A DNA stretch of 64,000 nucleotides from Bacillota bacterium (GTDB taxonomy: Bacteria > Bacillota > Clostridia > Lachnospirales > Lachnospiraceae). Position 1 is the stretch's first letter. Every line of letters begins with the position of its first letter. The stretch is from contig JAEZGK010000015.1 in the NCBI GenBank assembly GCA_023437365.1, positions 1-64,000 of the forward strand, written 5' to 3'. The position numbers and the translations under genes are program-made. Below are positions 26,096 through 35,520 of this stretch, piece after piece. The notes beneath the pieces are model-generated. The model was not told where the DNA came from. It was given only the letters and a program-made list of their open reading frames with translations, and did not search any database.

Positions 26096-27214
26096 ATGGA
26101 TGAAAGAATTAAAGTGTTAGCGCATAATCTGGTAAACTATTCAATGAAGGTAAAAAAGGGTGATAAGGTATATATTCACTATATCGGTACATCGACACAG
26201 GATTTAGCAAGACAGCTGGTAAAGGAGGTCTATAAGGTAGGAGGAATACCTTTCCCTCATTATACAGATGTCAGATTACAGAGAGAACAGCTTCTTAACT
26301 GTACGGAGGAGCAGATGGCACTGATGGCAAGGATTGACGGTGCTGAGATGGAACAGATGGACTGCTATGTAGGTGTTCGCGGATCGGAGAATGTGTCTGA
26401 GCTTGCAGATATTCCGGCAGAGAAGATGAAGCTGTATGAAACCTATTATATGACGCCTGTACATCATAAGATCCGTGTTCCAAAGACCAGATGGGTTGTG
26501 CTCCGTTATCCGAATGCAGCGATGTCTCAGTTATCCAATACCAGTGTAGAGGCATTTGAGGATTTTTACTTTAATGTATGTAATCTTGATTATGCTAAGA
26601 TGGGCAAGGCGATGGAGCCTTTGGTTGATCTGATGAACCGTACGGACCGTGTTAGAATCGTCGGTCCTGGAACCGATCTGAGCTTTTCCATTAAGAACAT
26701 TCCTGCAGTACCCTGTGACGGAGAACGCAATATCCCCGATGGTGAAGTTTATACCGCACCGGTTCGTGAATCTGTAAACGGTACGCTCAGCTATAATACA
26801 CCTGCTGTATTCCAGGGCTTTACCTATGAGAACATTTCCTTTACCTTCGAGAACGGTAAAATCATAAAAGCAACCGCAAACAATACGGAGAGAATTAATC
26901 AGGTGTTGGATACGGATGAAGGGGCCCGTTATATCGGTGAATTTGCCATTGGTGTCAATCCTTATGTACTGAAGCCGATGAAGGACACCCTATTTGATGA
27001 GAAGATTATGGGGTCCTTCCATTTCACACCCGGTAATTGCTACGAGGATGAGGCTCCGAATGGAAATCATTCTGCGATCCATTGGGATCTCGTCTGCATT
27101 CAGACACCAGAATACGGCGGTGGAGAGATTTATTTTGACGATGTCCTGATTCGCAAGGATGGACGTTTTGTAATCAAAGAATTGGAAGGCTTAAATCCTG
27201 AGAAGTTGATTTAA
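26096..27214 (+). CDS. M29-family aminopeptidase
   Basis: This 372-residue protein belongs to the thermophilic aminopeptidase family (AmpS/AmpT/PepS), which removes N-terminal residues with two metal ions. Predicted metal ligands lie in GERNIPDGEVYTAP (about 209-222), FAIGVNP and NGNHSAIHWDLV (about 321-332). The N-terminal domain begins with DERIKVLAHNLVNYSMKVKKGD, typical of the family. It is cytoplasmic. AAGGAGAC lies 8 bases before the ATG. It sits 29 bases after the 848-residue protein gene and 20 before a glycosyltransferase, probably in one transcript. Confidence 0.92.
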   Translation: MDERIKVLAHNLVNYSMKVKKGDKVYIHYIGTSTQDLARQLVKEVYKVGGIPFPHYTDVRLQREQLLNCTEEQMALMARIDGAEMEQMDCYVGVRGSENVSELADIPAEKMKLYETYYMTPVHHKIRVPKTRWVVLRYPNAAMSQLSNTSVEAFEDFYFNVCNLDYAKMGKAMEPLVDLMNRTDRVRIVGPGTDLSFSIKNIPAVPCDGERNIPDGEVYTAPVRESVNGTLSYNTPAVFQGFTYENISFTFENGKIIKATANNTERINQVLDTDEGARYIGEFAIGVNPYVLKPMKDTLFDEKIMGSFHFTPGNCYEDEAPNGNHSAIHWDLVCIQTPEYGGGEIYFDDVLIRKDGRFVIKELEGLNPEKLI

Positions 27215-27234
27215 GCAGGAGAGGAGATATAAGG

Positions 27235-28251
27235 ATGAAGCTGTTAACAGCAGCAATACCCTGTTATAATTCCGCAGCTTATATGAGGCATGCTATAGAT
27301 ACGCTGCTGTCCGGCGGTGAAGAAATGGAAATCATCATTGTGAATGACGGTTCTACGGACGATACTCAGATAATAGCCGAGGAGTATCAGGCAAAATATC
27401 CAAGTATTATCCGTGCCATCTATCAGGAGAATGGCGGTCATGGTGAGGCGGTAAATACCGGTCTGGCCAATGCATCCGGATTATATTTTAAAGTTGTTGA
27501 CAGCGATGACTGGGTCAATGAAAAGGCGCTGGCGCAGGTGATGGAGGTTTTGAAGAATCTGATTGCCGACGGCAAGAGTCCGGACCTGTTTCTTGCCAAT
27601 TATGTCTATGAGAAGGTGGATGCTAAGAAAAAGAAGGTGATTAATTATCACAGGGCGCTTCCGCAGGATCAGATCTTTACTTGGAATGATATTATGCATT
27701 TCAGGCAGAGCCAAAATATTCTGATGCATTCCACAATCTATCGTACAAAGCTCTTACAAAGCTGTGGAATTCGTCTGCCAAAGCATACCTTCTACGTGGA
27801 TAACATATTTGTGTATCAACCCTTGCCTTATGTGAAGACCATGTATTATATGGATGTCAATCTGTATCGGTACTTCATCGGACGCTCCGATCAGTCAGTC
27901 AATGAGCAGGTTATGATCCGACGGATTGACCAGCAGCTGCGAGTGACTAAAATTATGATAGAAGCCCATAATCTGATGCAGATTAAGAGCAAAAAGCTTC
28001 AAAATTACATGATTAAGTATCTCTCTATGATGATGGCGGTCAGTAGTGTCTTTCTGATTAAGGAAGGCTCGGAAGAGAGCCTGAATAAGAAAGAGGAGCT
28101 ATGGGATTATCTTAAGAATTATGATAAAAGATTATATAAGAAAATCAGGTCCCATATTCTCGGTCGTTCTATGAACCTGCCCGGAAAATTCGGAAGGAAG
28201 ATTATTGAGACCGGATATTCCATCCTTAGAAAGATATACGGCTTTAATTAA
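27235..28251 (+). CDS. Glycosyltransferase family 2
   Basis: This 338-residue GT-A-fold enzyme has AIPCYNSAAY (about 7-16), EIIIVNDGSTDDT (about 32-44) and the metal-binding VVDSDDW (about 85-91). ENGGHGEAVNTGLA is typical of EpsJ-like GT2 proteins. There is no clear membrane helix. The donor and acceptor are unknown and no polysaccharide cluster surrounds it. GGAGAGGAG precedes the ATG. A hairpin follows. Confidence 0.85.
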   Translation: MKLLTAAIPCYNSAAYMRHAIDTLLSGGEEMEIIIVNDGSTDDTQIIAEEYQAKYPSIIRAIYQENGGHGEAVNTGLANASGLYFKVVDSDDWVNEKALAQVMEVLKNLIADGKSPDLFLANYVYEKVDAKKKKVINYHRALPQDQIFTWNDIMHFRQSQNILMHSTIYRTKLLQSCGIRLPKHTFYVDNIFVYQPLPYVKTMYYMDVNLYRYFIGRSDQSVNEQVMIRRIDQQLRVTKIMIEAHNLMQIKSKKLQNYMIKYLSMMMAVSSVFLIKEGSEESLNKKEELWDYLKNYDKRLYKKIRSHILGRSMNLPGKFGRKIIETGYSILRKIYGFN

Positions 28252-28263
28252 AAATCAATGAAG

Positions 28264-28302
28264 CAGCCACATGATTGCAGGATTTGGCAATCGTGTGGCT
28301 GT
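28264..28302 (+). terminator. Terminator-like hairpin after the GT2 gene
   Basis: CAGCCACA-GATTGC and GCAATC-TGTGGCTG arms with a short loop, then TTAATAAAATTT. The T run is weak. Confidence 0.5.
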
Positions 28303-28332
28303 TAATAAAATTTGCAATAAATTAAAGATAGC

Positions 28333-28378
28333 TTGTATATTTACTATCTTACTGGTATAATTATACACATTAGTGTAT
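28333..28378 (+). promoter_or_regulatory. putP promoter with adjacent dyad
   Basis: TTGTAT (28333-28338), 17 bases, TATAAT (28356-28361). Overlapping the start point is the palindrome ATACAC-ATTA-GTGTAT (28363-28378), well placed to act as an operator. Confidence 0.6.
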
Positions 28379-28402
28379 TAAATAATATTTAGGGGGTATT
28401 TT

Positions 28403-29965
28403 ATGGAGAATTATCAAATTCTGATTGTCATGTGTATCTACATGGCATTGGTTATTGGAATCGGACTATTTTTTGCAAAACGGTCGAATGAGAACTCGGA
28501 GAATTACTTTCTTGGTGGGCGCTCCCTTGGACCGTGGATCGCAGCTATGAGTGCGGAGGCGTCCGACATGAGCGGATGGCTTTTGATGGGACTTCCGGGC
28601 GTTGCTTATTTTTACGGTCTTAGTGATGCGATTTGGACAGCAATCGGGTTACTGGCAGGTACCTATATCAATTGGCTGATTGTAGCCAAAAGACTTCATG
28701 CTTATTCGATTGTAGCCGGAGACTCGATCACGATCCCGGAATTCTTCAGCAATCGTTTTAAGGAAAATAAGAAAATTATTATGACAATTGCTGCATTGTT
28801 CATTATGGTGTTCTTCACCATCTATGCTTCCAGCTGTTTTGTGTCTGTAGGAAAGCTGTTCTCTACTCTGTTCGGTATTAAATATCAATACATGATGATT
28901 GCAGGAGCAATTTTTGTCATCGTATATACCTTCTTAGGCGGGTTCCTGGCTGAAAGTACTTCTGATTTCATGCAGGCAGTAGTAATGATTACAGCCTTGG
29001 TAGGAGTTTTTGTGACCAGTGTACTGAGTGCCGGCGGAATCGGTGCAGTCTATGATAATCTGCAGCAGATACCTGGCTTTCTGGAGTTTTTCGGTATTAG
29101 CTCACCTTCCATGGCAGAAGGGGTACAGCAGGTGTCCGAAAATGGAGTACCGTTATTCGGAGAAGCTGGAGCCTATGGCTTCCTTACGATTCTTTCCACC
29201 CTTTCCTGGGGACTTGGCTATTTTGGTATGCCCCAGGTATTACTGCGATTTATGGCAATCCGTTCGCAGAAGGAAATTAAGAAATCAAGAAGAATTGCAA
29301 CCGTATGGTGTGCAATCTCTCTATTTGCTGCTGTTTTCATCGGATTGATCGGAAGAGTAGCGTTCCCGACAGAGCATTTGACAGGTGGGGATGCAGAGAA
29401 GATATTTATAACCATGTCTACCCATTATCTGCCGACCGTACTGGCAGGACTTGCTATGGCAGGTATTTTGGCTGCTACCATCAGCTCATCGGATTCTTAT
29501 CTATTGATTGCTTCCTCTGCGGTATCCAAGAATATCTACCAAGGAATCTTCAAAAGGAAGGCTACTGACAAACAGGTCATGAGAATGTCTCGAATTGTAT
29601 TAGTAACCATTGCACTGATTGGAATTGTAATTGCGTTGGATGAAAACAGTGTCATCTTCAAGGTGGTATCCTTTGCGTGGGCTGGCTTCGGAGCAACCTT
29701 CGGACCGATTATGCTGTTCTCCCTGTTCTGGAAGAGAACCACCAGAGAAGGAGCTATCGGAGGTATGTTGGCCGGTGGTATCATGGTATTTGTCTGGAAG
29801 CTGATCATCAGACCTATGGGCGGAGTATTTGGCATTTATGAGCTGCTTCCTGCTTTTGTTGTTTCCTGTATCACTATCGTAATAGTATCACTTCTTTCAA
29901 AGAAGCCGGAGCAGGAGATGCTGGAGGAATTCGAGCTTGCGAAGGCTTATCAAGACAAGGAATAA
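28403..29965 (+). CDS. putP: Sodium/proline symporter
   Basis: This 520-residue sodium:solute symporter (SSS family) has about 13 membrane helices. PutP-like features are SENYFLGGRSLGPWIAAMSAE and ASDMSGWLLMGLPG in helices 1-2, and ATISSSDSYLLIASSAVSKN, the helix with the conserved serines for sodium binding. GIPQ-type loops (FGMPQVLLRFMA) also match PutP. It imports proline with Na+. AGGGGG precedes the ATG. It has its own promoter with a palindrome at the start point and a terminator at 30033. Confidence 0.92.
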   Translation: MENYQILIVMCIYMALVIGIGLFFAKRSNENSENYFLGGRSLGPWIAAMSAEASDMSGWLLMGLPGVAYFYGLSDAIWTAIGLLAGTYINWLIVAKRLHAYSIVAGDSITIPEFFSNRFKENKKIIMTIAALFIMVFFTIYASSCFVSVGKLFSTLFGIKYQYMMIAGAIFVIVYTFLGGFLAESTSDFMQAVVMITALVGVFVTSVLSAGGIGAVYDNLQQIPGFLEFFGISSPSMAEGVQQVSENGVPLFGEAGAYGFLTILSTLSWGLGYFGMPQVLLRFMAIRSQKEIKKSRRIATVWCAISLFAAVFIGLIGRVAFPTEHLTGGDAEKIFITMSTHYLPTVLAGLAMAGILAATISSSDSYLLIASSAVSKNIYQGIFKRKATDKQVMRMSRIVLVTIALIGIVIALDENSVIFKVVSFAWAGFGATFGPIMLFSLFWKRTTREGAIGGMLAGGIMVFVWKLIIRPMGGVFGIYELLPAFVVSCITIVIVSLLSKKPEQEMLEEFELAKAYQDKE

Positions 29966-30032
29966 CAGCAAAATATAATTTATTATTAATAAAGATAAAT
30001 TAACAATAAGAAATATGCATAAGTAAATTAGT

Positions 30033-30070
30033 AAAAAAGCGGTACAGCCTTTCGACTGAACCGCTTTTTA
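30033..30070 (+). terminator. Terminator after putP
   Basis: AAAAAAGCGGT/ACCGCTTTTTA around a 16-base loop. Confidence 0.8.
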
Positions 30071-30107
30071 TATGCTGTGTTCTATAGAACTTAACCACAC
30101 TTCCAGA

Positions 30108-30245
30108 CATGATGCCGCTTTGCGGCATCTCAAATAATCTGAGAAGAACAAGAAACGAGCACCATTGTGCGAGCTTCGCAGTTCTTCCATAGTGTGAAGA
30201 TGCTTTTCCTTCACACTTGCCACTTAGCATAATCATTATTATGCG
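30108..30245. other. Hairpin-rich stretch between convergent genes
   Basis: Contains GATGCCGC-TTT-GCGGCATC (near 30110-30129), TGTGAAG...CTTCACA and GCATAATCATTATTATGC (30227-30244), which spans the stop codon of the CPBP gene. The last may terminate that gene on the minus strand. Confidence 0.4.
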
Positions 30246-31213
30246 TTTTTACTCTCTCTCTTAATTAGCAGAAGTGTAAAAATAATTGCGACAATAATAA
30301 AGCCGATGCCTCCGATGACACCTGTTGGAGAAGGTCCGATAAAGGGATTGCCGCCATCTGCGGTGTAATATATACCGACGGCACTGAAGGCATTGATACT
30401 TCCGTGAGCAAAGACTGCCGGAAGACAGCTGTTTGTCCGGATTGTTACATAAGAGAAGATTGTACCAAGGATGATACAGAAGGCTATCATGGCTAGAATT
30501 CCTGTATAAGGGAAGCCGGTATACTCTGTTCCGTAATTATGACCCAGAGCAGTCAGGGGGGCATGCCATATTCCCCAGATGAAGCCGTTGATCAAAAGCA
30601 TAGGTACAATTTTAAATTTATTACTCATTTTTGGCAGCAAATACCCGCGCCAACCCCATTCTTCACCAAAGCAGTTAATGAAATTCAGCAGGGGACCGAG
30701 CAGAATAGCAGTTACGATTTGTGCCAGCATCGTGCTCTGAAGTTCGGCTGTACTCATTTCCAGACCGGAAGCCTGATATACTTTTGCCAGGGTGGGCATC
30801 GTAGGATCAAAATTGCCGGGGTTGATCAGAAAATAGATCACTGAGCCGAACAGAGTAAGTATTGCAGGGCCGAACCAGGCAAATAAATAATAGGGAAGAT
30901 TTTTTTTGAAGTTCGGCAGTCTTAATAGAGAATTACGAAAGCCTTCTTTGGTAATAAGACGGGTAAACAGTACTCCCAAAGCAGGAATGAACATAACACC
31001 AGATACCAGAAGCTGAAGGAAGGGTTTTAACTGATCCTTTCCTTCTAAGGCTAAGGGTCGAATAAAGACAATTTCTACAAAATAAGTGATAATGAAGGTG
31101 ATTGCAAGATATAGAAGAATTCTCCTCGTCTCCAGCTTAGGGTCTGCTTGCATCACAACGGGGACCTTCGGTGGTTCGTTAAGTTGAGGTGCTGTATAGT
31201 TATCGTTCTCCAT
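30239..31213 (-). CDS. CPBP-family intramembrane glutamic protease
   Basis: This 324-residue membrane protein has about eight helices. The ABI/CAAX-protease motifs are complete: EEWGWRG (184-190) and WGIWHAP (213-219), followed by the third conserved helix around CIILGTIFSYVTIRTNS. The family includes eukaryotic Rce1 and bacterial proteases; the substrate here is unknown. GGAGG lies 8 bases before the ATG. It has its own promoter (31237-31265). Confidence 0.88.
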   Translation of the reverse strand: MENDNYTAPQLNEPPKVPVVMQADPKLETRRILLYLAITFIITYFVEIVFIRPLALEGKDQLKPFLQLLVSGVMFIPALGVLFTRLITKEGFRNSLLRLPNFKKNLPYYLFAWFGPAILTLFGSVIYFLINPGNFDPTMPTLAKVYQASGLEMSTAELQSTMLAQIVTAILLGPLLNFINCFGEEWGWRGYLLPKMSNKFKIVPMLLINGFIWGIWHAPLTALGHNYGTEYTGFPYTGILAMIAFCIILGTIFSYVTIRTNSCLPAVFAHGSINAFSAVGIYYTADGGNPFIGPSPTGVIGGIGFIIVAIIFTLLLIKRESKNA

Positions 31214-31236
31214 GTTTTTACCTCCGGTTTTCTTCT

Positions 31237-31265
31237 ATTATAGCATGGATGAGCCCTTTATGCAA
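31237..31265 (-). promoter_or_regulatory. Promoter of the CPBP protease gene
   Basis: Minus strand: TTGCAT (31260-31265), 17 bases, TATAAT (31237-31242). Confidence 0.65.
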
Positions 31266-31344
31266 AAACGAACAGAGATAAAACGGTCATTGAACTGGAT
31301 AAGTCCTGTTGAATACAGGCACGGTTTCACAGCTGTATAGAGAA

Positions 31345-31375
31345 ATAGCGTAGCAGTGAAAACCTACTACGCTAT
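31345..31375 (-). terminator. Possible terminator of the PAP2 gene
   Basis: ATAGCGTAG (31345-31353) pairs perfectly with 31367-31375. On the minus strand the hairpin is followed by TTCTCT. No other content is seen in 31266-31459. Confidence 0.4.
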
Positions 31376-31459
31376 AAAGTCTGATTATAAGGGGTGCCTC
31401 AAAGCTCCCATACTCTTTCTATATAAATTTACAAGTTATATAAAATACATACAATATTT

Positions 31460-32149
31460 TTACTGGGACACCTTGGAAAGCTCCTGCTTGGCACGTTGAT
31501 TCTCCTTGATTTTGGCGGGAACAAAGTAAATTGCCGCATAAAGAAGAAAATTCAATACAAGCGCACCCATAATATCCATGACTGAGTGCTGCTTTAAGAA
31601 TACGGTTGACATACAGATTAATACTGTCAGCACGAAGGTTCCCCATTGGAGCCATTTGATCTGATGAAGCTTTTCGCTTTTATTGATGGCAATCATAGCG
31701 CCTATGGAATTAAATACATGGATGCTGGGAAATACATTTGTCGCCGTATCAATGGAATAAATTCCCGAAAGCATATGAATAAATATATTATCTCTCCCCA
31801 GAGAGTTCAAATCTACTCTCAGATAATGACCGTTCGGCCACACGGTATAGATCAGCAAACAGATGGTCATTCCTGAAAATAGATAAATGCAGCACTTCAG
31901 AAAATCCTGTTTGGAGGTAAGTAAAAAATAAGCTACAGTTACTGCAATATATAAGAACCAGATAAAATACGGTATGATGAAGATCTCACAAAAAGGAATG
32001 ATATCATCCAGTCTGGTATGAATCGGGGTAAACTTGGTCACATGCTTCTCAAGGTAAGCGAACCATATCAGATAGATGAAGAAGTATGCCAGGATAGCCC
32101 CGTGCTTATATTTTATTATGAATTGCTTGGCAGCTTTCAAAAGCTTCAT
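31460..32149 (-). CDS. PAP2-superfamily membrane protein
   Basis: This 229-residue protein has about six membrane helices. It carries the PAP2 signatures FPSIHVFNS (motif 2, 140-148) and KQHSVMDIMGA (motif 3, 186-196 with H188 and D192). Motif 1 (KxxxxxxRP) is not clear. Such proteins resemble lipid phosphatases or inositol phosphorylceramide synthase-like transferases, so dephosphorylation of a lipid phosphate is the likely role. AAGGAAG precedes the ATG. It is divergent from deoB. Confidence 0.8.
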   Translation of the reverse strand: MKLLKAAKQFIIKYKHGAILAYFFIYLIWFAYLEKHVTKFTPIHTRLDDIIPFCEIFIIPYFIWFLYIAVTVAYFLLTSKQDFLKCCIYLFSGMTICLLIYTVWPNGHYLRVDLNSLGRDNIFIHMLSGIYSIDTATNVFPSIHVFNSIGAMIAINKSEKLHQIKWLQWGTFVLTVLICMSTVFLKQHSVMDIMGALVLNFLLYAAIYFVPAKIKENQRAKQELSKVSQ

Positions 32150-32182
32150 TGCGACACTTCCTTTCCTTTTTAAATCTTGCTC

Positions 32183-32211
32183 ATTATAGCATACAATATA
32201 CAGGATAACAA
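32183..32211 (-). promoter_or_regulatory. Promoter of the PAP2 gene
   Basis: Minus strand: TTGTTA (32206-32211), 17 bases, TATAAT (32183-32188). Confidence 0.65.
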
Positions 32212-32264
32212 TATTCTGATATTTACTTTTTTCTTACTTTTCAAGAAGAAACAGACAAAAGGGT

Positions 32265-32293
32265 TGGACAGCTGTCGAATAACTGACTATAAT
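32265..32293 (+). promoter_or_regulatory. Promoter of deoB
   Basis: TGGACA (32265-32270), 17 bases, TATAAT (32288-32293), with a leader of about 95 bases. Confidence 0.6.
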
Positions 32294-32393
32294 AGAGTCA
32301 TAAAATTCCATACTGGGTACTTGCAATATGTTATTAGATTATATTTTAAGTAAAAAGAGAATATTATTAATGAATTGAAATGGAGGCAACAGC

Positions 32394-33569
32394 ATGAAAA
32401 GAATATTTTTAGTTGTTTTAGACAGTGTAGGCGTCGGCGAGTTGCCTGATGCAGAGCTTTACGGAGATGTTGGCAGTCATACCCTGTATGCCGCATCTAC
32501 CAGTGAATATTTTAAGATGCCAAATATGAAAAAGCTAGGGCTATTCCATATTGATGGTGTAAAGGAAAAATTCCCTGAGATGGAAGGGGTCAAAGAATTT
32601 GACGGTACAGTATGCAGGCTGGCAGAAAAGTCAAAGGGTAAGGATACAACCACAGGCCATTGGGAAATTGCCGGTTTAATCTCGGAGAAACCATTTCCTA
32701 CGTATCCGAACGGCTTTCCTCCGGAGGTTTTGAAGCAATTCGAAGAAAAGACCGGACGCAAAGTCATCTGCAATCTTCCCTATTCAGGCACGGATGTCAT
32801 ACGGGACTACGGGAAGGAGCATGTGGATACAGGAGCTTTGATTGTATATACTTCTGCAGACAGTGTATTCCAGATTGCAGCTCATGAAGAAATCGTACCG
32901 GTTGAGGAATTATACCGCTATTGCAGTATTGCACGGGAAATTCTGGTTGGAGAACATGGAGTAGGACGCGTCATAGCAAGACCCTTTGTGGGGACCTACC
33001 CGGATTATAAGAGAACAGCTAACCGTCATGATTTCTCTCTGGAGCCCTCCTTAACAATGCTGGATCAGATGATGACAGCAGGGCTGGATACATTAGCTGT
33101 AGGTAAGATTTACGATATCTTTGCCGGTAAAGGTGTTACAGATACGGTTCGCACCCATGATAATGCCGAAGGGATTGAGATGCTGCTTAAACGCATCCAT
33201 AAGGATTTTAACGGCTTATGCTTTGTGAACCTGGTAGATTTTGATATGGTATACGGACACCGAAATGATGTGGATGGATATGCAAAGGCTCTGACCTACT
33301 TCGATGAGCAGCTGCCCAGAATACTTGCCGGTCTTCGTGAGGAGGATATCCTGATGATTACCGCGGACCATGGCTGTGACCCTTCGACACCTTCCACAGA
33401 TCATTCCAGAGAGTATATACCGTTAGTCGTATATGGAAGTAAAGTGAAAAAAGGTTTAAATCTGGGCACCCGCACCAGCTTTGCAGATATTGCGGCTACA
33501 ATTCTGGAGTATTTTAACGTACCGCAGAAGACGGAAGGGACCTCTTTCCTGAAGGAGATTATAAATTAA
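32394..33569 (+). CDS. deoB: Phosphopentomutase
   Basis: This 391-residue alkaline-phosphatase-superfamily mutase interconverts (deoxy)ribose-1-P and -5-P in nucleoside salvage. Metal-ligand motifs are VLDSVGVGELPDA (first Asp, about 8-20), a central cap with KGKDTTTGHWEIAG, DFDMVYGHRND and the C-terminal TADHGCDPSTPSTDHSRE. Full length. ATGGAGG lies 8 bases before the ATG. Its TAA overlaps the ATG of the following glycosylase by one base. Confidence 0.96.
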   Translation: MKRIFLVVLDSVGVGELPDAELYGDVGSHTLYAASTSEYFKMPNMKKLGLFHIDGVKEKFPEMEGVKEFDGTVCRLAEKSKGKDTTTGHWEIAGLISEKPFPTYPNGFPPEVLKQFEEKTGRKVICNLPYSGTDVIRDYGKEHVDTGALIVYTSADSVFQIAAHEEIVPVEELYRYCSIAREILVGEHGVGRVIARPFVGTYPDYKRTANRHDFSLEPSLTMLDQMMTAGLDTLAVGKIYDIFAGKGVTDTVRTHDNAEGIEMLLKRIHKDFNGLCFVNLVDFDMVYGHRNDVDGYAKALTYFDEQLPRILAGLREEDILMITADHGCDPSTPSTDHSREYIPLVVYGSKVKKGLNLGTRTSFADIAATILEYFNVPQKTEGTSFLKEIIN

Positions 33570-34057
33570 TGGAAAGAATCACTCATCCGATTCCACCGCT
33601 TTATGATGGGCAGTCGAGAGTGTTGGTCCTGGGGTCCTTCCCTTCGGTTAAGTCAAGGGAAGGAAGGTTCTTCTATCATCACCCGCAGAACCGCTTCTGG
33701 AAGGTCATCAGTTCCCTATATGAGGAGCCTGTTCCTGTTACAATCGAAGAAAAACAGCAGCTCCTGTTACGTTGCAGGATAGCAGTCTGGGATGTGATTC
33801 AGAGCTGCGAGATCATAGGATCTTCTGATTCCAGCATCAGGAATGTCATTCCGAACGATCTGGCTCAAGTGCTGAAGGCTTCTAAAATAGAGCATATCTT
33901 CGCCAACGGAAGCACTTCTTATCAGCTTTACTTGAAATACATCTATCCGGTGACAGGGATCGAGATTATTAAATTACCCTCCACCAGTCCGGCCAATGCG
34001 GCCTATAGCATAGAACGACTGCTGGAGGAGTGGAGTATTCTAAAGAGATATACTTAA
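33569..34057 (+). CDS. UDG-superfamily DNA glycosylase (hypoxanthine/deoxyinosine type)
   Basis: This 162-residue protein carries the family-6 (HDG) uracil-DNA-glycosylase-like signature VLVLGSFPSVKSREG near residue 18, then FFYHHPQNRFWK (about 34-45). The second conserved loop is LPSTSPANAAYS (about 135-146). Members excise deoxyinosine or uracil from deaminated DNA. It is the middle gene of a deoB-udg-dtd operon, overlapping deoB by one base; dtd starts 24 bases after it. Confidence 0.85.
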   Translation: MERITHPIPPLYDGQSRVLVLGSFPSVKSREGRFFYHHPQNRFWKVISSLYEEPVPVTIEEKQQLLLRCRIAVWDVIQSCEIIGSSDSSIRNVIPNDLAQVLKASKIEHIFANGSTSYQLYLKYIYPVTGIEIIKLPSTSPANAAYSIERLLEEWSILKRYT

Positions 34058-34080
34058 GTGGCGAAAGGAATCAGGGTATC

Positions 34081-34527
34081 ATGCGAATTGTCATTCAAAG
34101 AGTAGCAGAAGCTTCTGTAACAGTAGAAGGACAGAGGATTGGGTCCATCGGAAAGGGTTTTCTGATTTTACTGGGTGTCGGTATGGAGGACACCAAAGAA
34201 ATTGCCGATCAATACATCAACAAGATACTAAAGCTTCGTATCTTCCAGGATCAATACGGTAAGACAAACCTCTCCTTAAAGGATGTTGAGGGAGAGATTC
34301 TAGTCGTATCCCAGTTTACTCTGTATGCCGACTGCCGTAGGGGGAATCGCCCGGATTTTACCGGGGCAGGCAACGCGATCCTGGCTAGGGAGCTTTATGA
34401 GTATTTTCTGGAGGGCGTCCGAGATAAGCTTGGCAAGGTAGAAGGAGGAGCCTTCGGGGAAGACATGAAGGTATCCTTGGTGAATGACGGTCCGTTTACT
34501 CTTGTACTGGATGAGAAGCTGTTTTAA
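34081..34527 (+). CDS. dtd: D-aminoacyl-tRNA deacylase
   Basis: This 148-residue enzyme hydrolyses D-aminoacyl-tRNAs and mischarged Gly-tRNA(Ala). It starts RIVIQRVAEASVTVEG and carries VVSQFTLYADCRRGNRPDF (SQFTL motif, about 76-80) and NDGPFTL near the C-terminus, the gatekeeper glycine-cis-proline motif. The ATG at 34081 gives the standard length; the longer in-frame start at 34030 overlaps the upstream gene and is unlikely. It ends the operon before a strong terminator. Confidence 0.95.
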   Translation: MRIVIQRVAEASVTVEGQRIGSIGKGFLILLGVGMEDTKEIADQYINKILKLRIFQDQYGKTNLSLKDVEGEILVVSQFTLYADCRRGNRPDFTGAGNAILARELYEYFLEGVRDKLGKVEGGAFGEDMKVSLVNDGPFTLVLDEKLF

Positions 34528-34546
34528 ACAAGGAGGCATGAAATAG

Positions 34547-34613
34547 AGCCGATAGTTTGGCACGTTTTTGAGTATCTATAGATACCAAGGCGAGCCGGAC
34601 TATCGGCTTTTTC
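34547..34613 (+). terminator. Terminator after dtd
   Basis: AGCCGATAGT (34547-34556) pairs with ACTATCGGCT (34599-34608), followed by TTTTTC. The loop carries its own palindrome GTATCTATAGATAC. Confidence 0.75.
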
Positions 34614-34741
34614 GAGTTTTTAATTTATTTTTAATTTAACCCTATTTTCAAATTTCCATAAGTCAGATATAATAGGGCCCATGGGAATAATAGGTTTATT
34701 TCTAAGACGCATAGGTGTTAGAAAGAAAGGTTAGGGAGACA

Positions 34742-35518
34742 ATGATTGTTATTAAGGATTTAACGAAGGTCTATAAGCTTTCCAAGAAACAAATGCAGGA
34801 GCAGCGGACCAAAAAGAACATGAAAAAAGCCCTGGATAAGCTGTCACTGGAAGCAAAACCCGGTGAAATCTATGGCTTATTGGGACCGAATGGTGCGGGT
34901 AAGACCACTGCGCTGCGTACGGTTGCAACATTGCTAAAGCCGACAGCCGGCTCCGTTTCTGTCTGTGGCTATGATACCGTGAAGGAATCGGAGAAGGTCA
35001 GAAAGAGCATCAGCTTTTTAACGAATGAGATTAAGCTGGACCCTCAGTTTTCACCAAAATATATGTTTGATTTCTTTGGCAGACTTCATGGAGAAAGTGA
35101 AGAAACCATTGCTATGCGAAGGGACAAGCTGTTTGATTATTTTGAAATCAAGGATTTTCAGGATAAGAAAATTGAGGAGCTTTCCACCGGAATGAAGCAG
35201 AAGGCATCGATTGCCGTCAGTCTGGTACATGACCCGGAGGTGGTTATTTTTGACGAGCCTACCAATGGTCTCGATATCATCACGGCCAGAAGCGTTACCG
35301 ATTATTTAAAGAACTTAAGAGATGAAGGGAAGACAGTCATCATTTCAACGCATATCATGTCTGAAGCAGAGAAGCTCTGCGACCGAATTGGTGTTATCAT
35401 TGGCGGTGTCAAGGTAATCGAAGGAACCTTGGATGAAATCCTGAACCAAACTGGTTCAGAAGAGCTGGAAGATGCTTTCTTCGATTTATACAAGAAATAT
35501 CAAAGGGAGGAGGCATAA
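34742..35518 (+). CDS. ABC transporter ATP-binding protein (NatA-like)
   Basis: This 258-residue ATPase has Walker A GPNGAGKT (about 48-55), signature LSTGMKQ, Walker B VVIFDEPTNGLD and an H-loop ISTHIM. The N-terminus carries a family-specific insertion (KLSKKQMQEQRTKKNMKKA) seen in NatA sodium-export ATPases. The start is the ATG at 34742 with AGGGAG upstream; a GTG at 34715 is less likely. It pairs with the permease gene two bases downstream. Confidence 0.9.
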   Translation: MIVIKDLTKVYKLSKKQMQEQRTKKNMKKALDKLSLEAKPGEIYGLLGPNGAGKTTALRTVATLLKPTAGSVSVCGYDTVKESEKVRKSISFLTNEIKLDPQFSPKYMFDFFGRLHGESEETIAMRRDKLFDYFEIKDFQDKKIEELSTGMKQKASIAVSLVHDPEVVIFDEPTNGLDIITARSVTDYLKNLRDEGKTVIISTHIMSEAEKLCDRIGVIIGGVKVIEGTLDEILNQTGSEELEDAFFDLYKKYQREEA

Positions 35519-35520
35519 TT

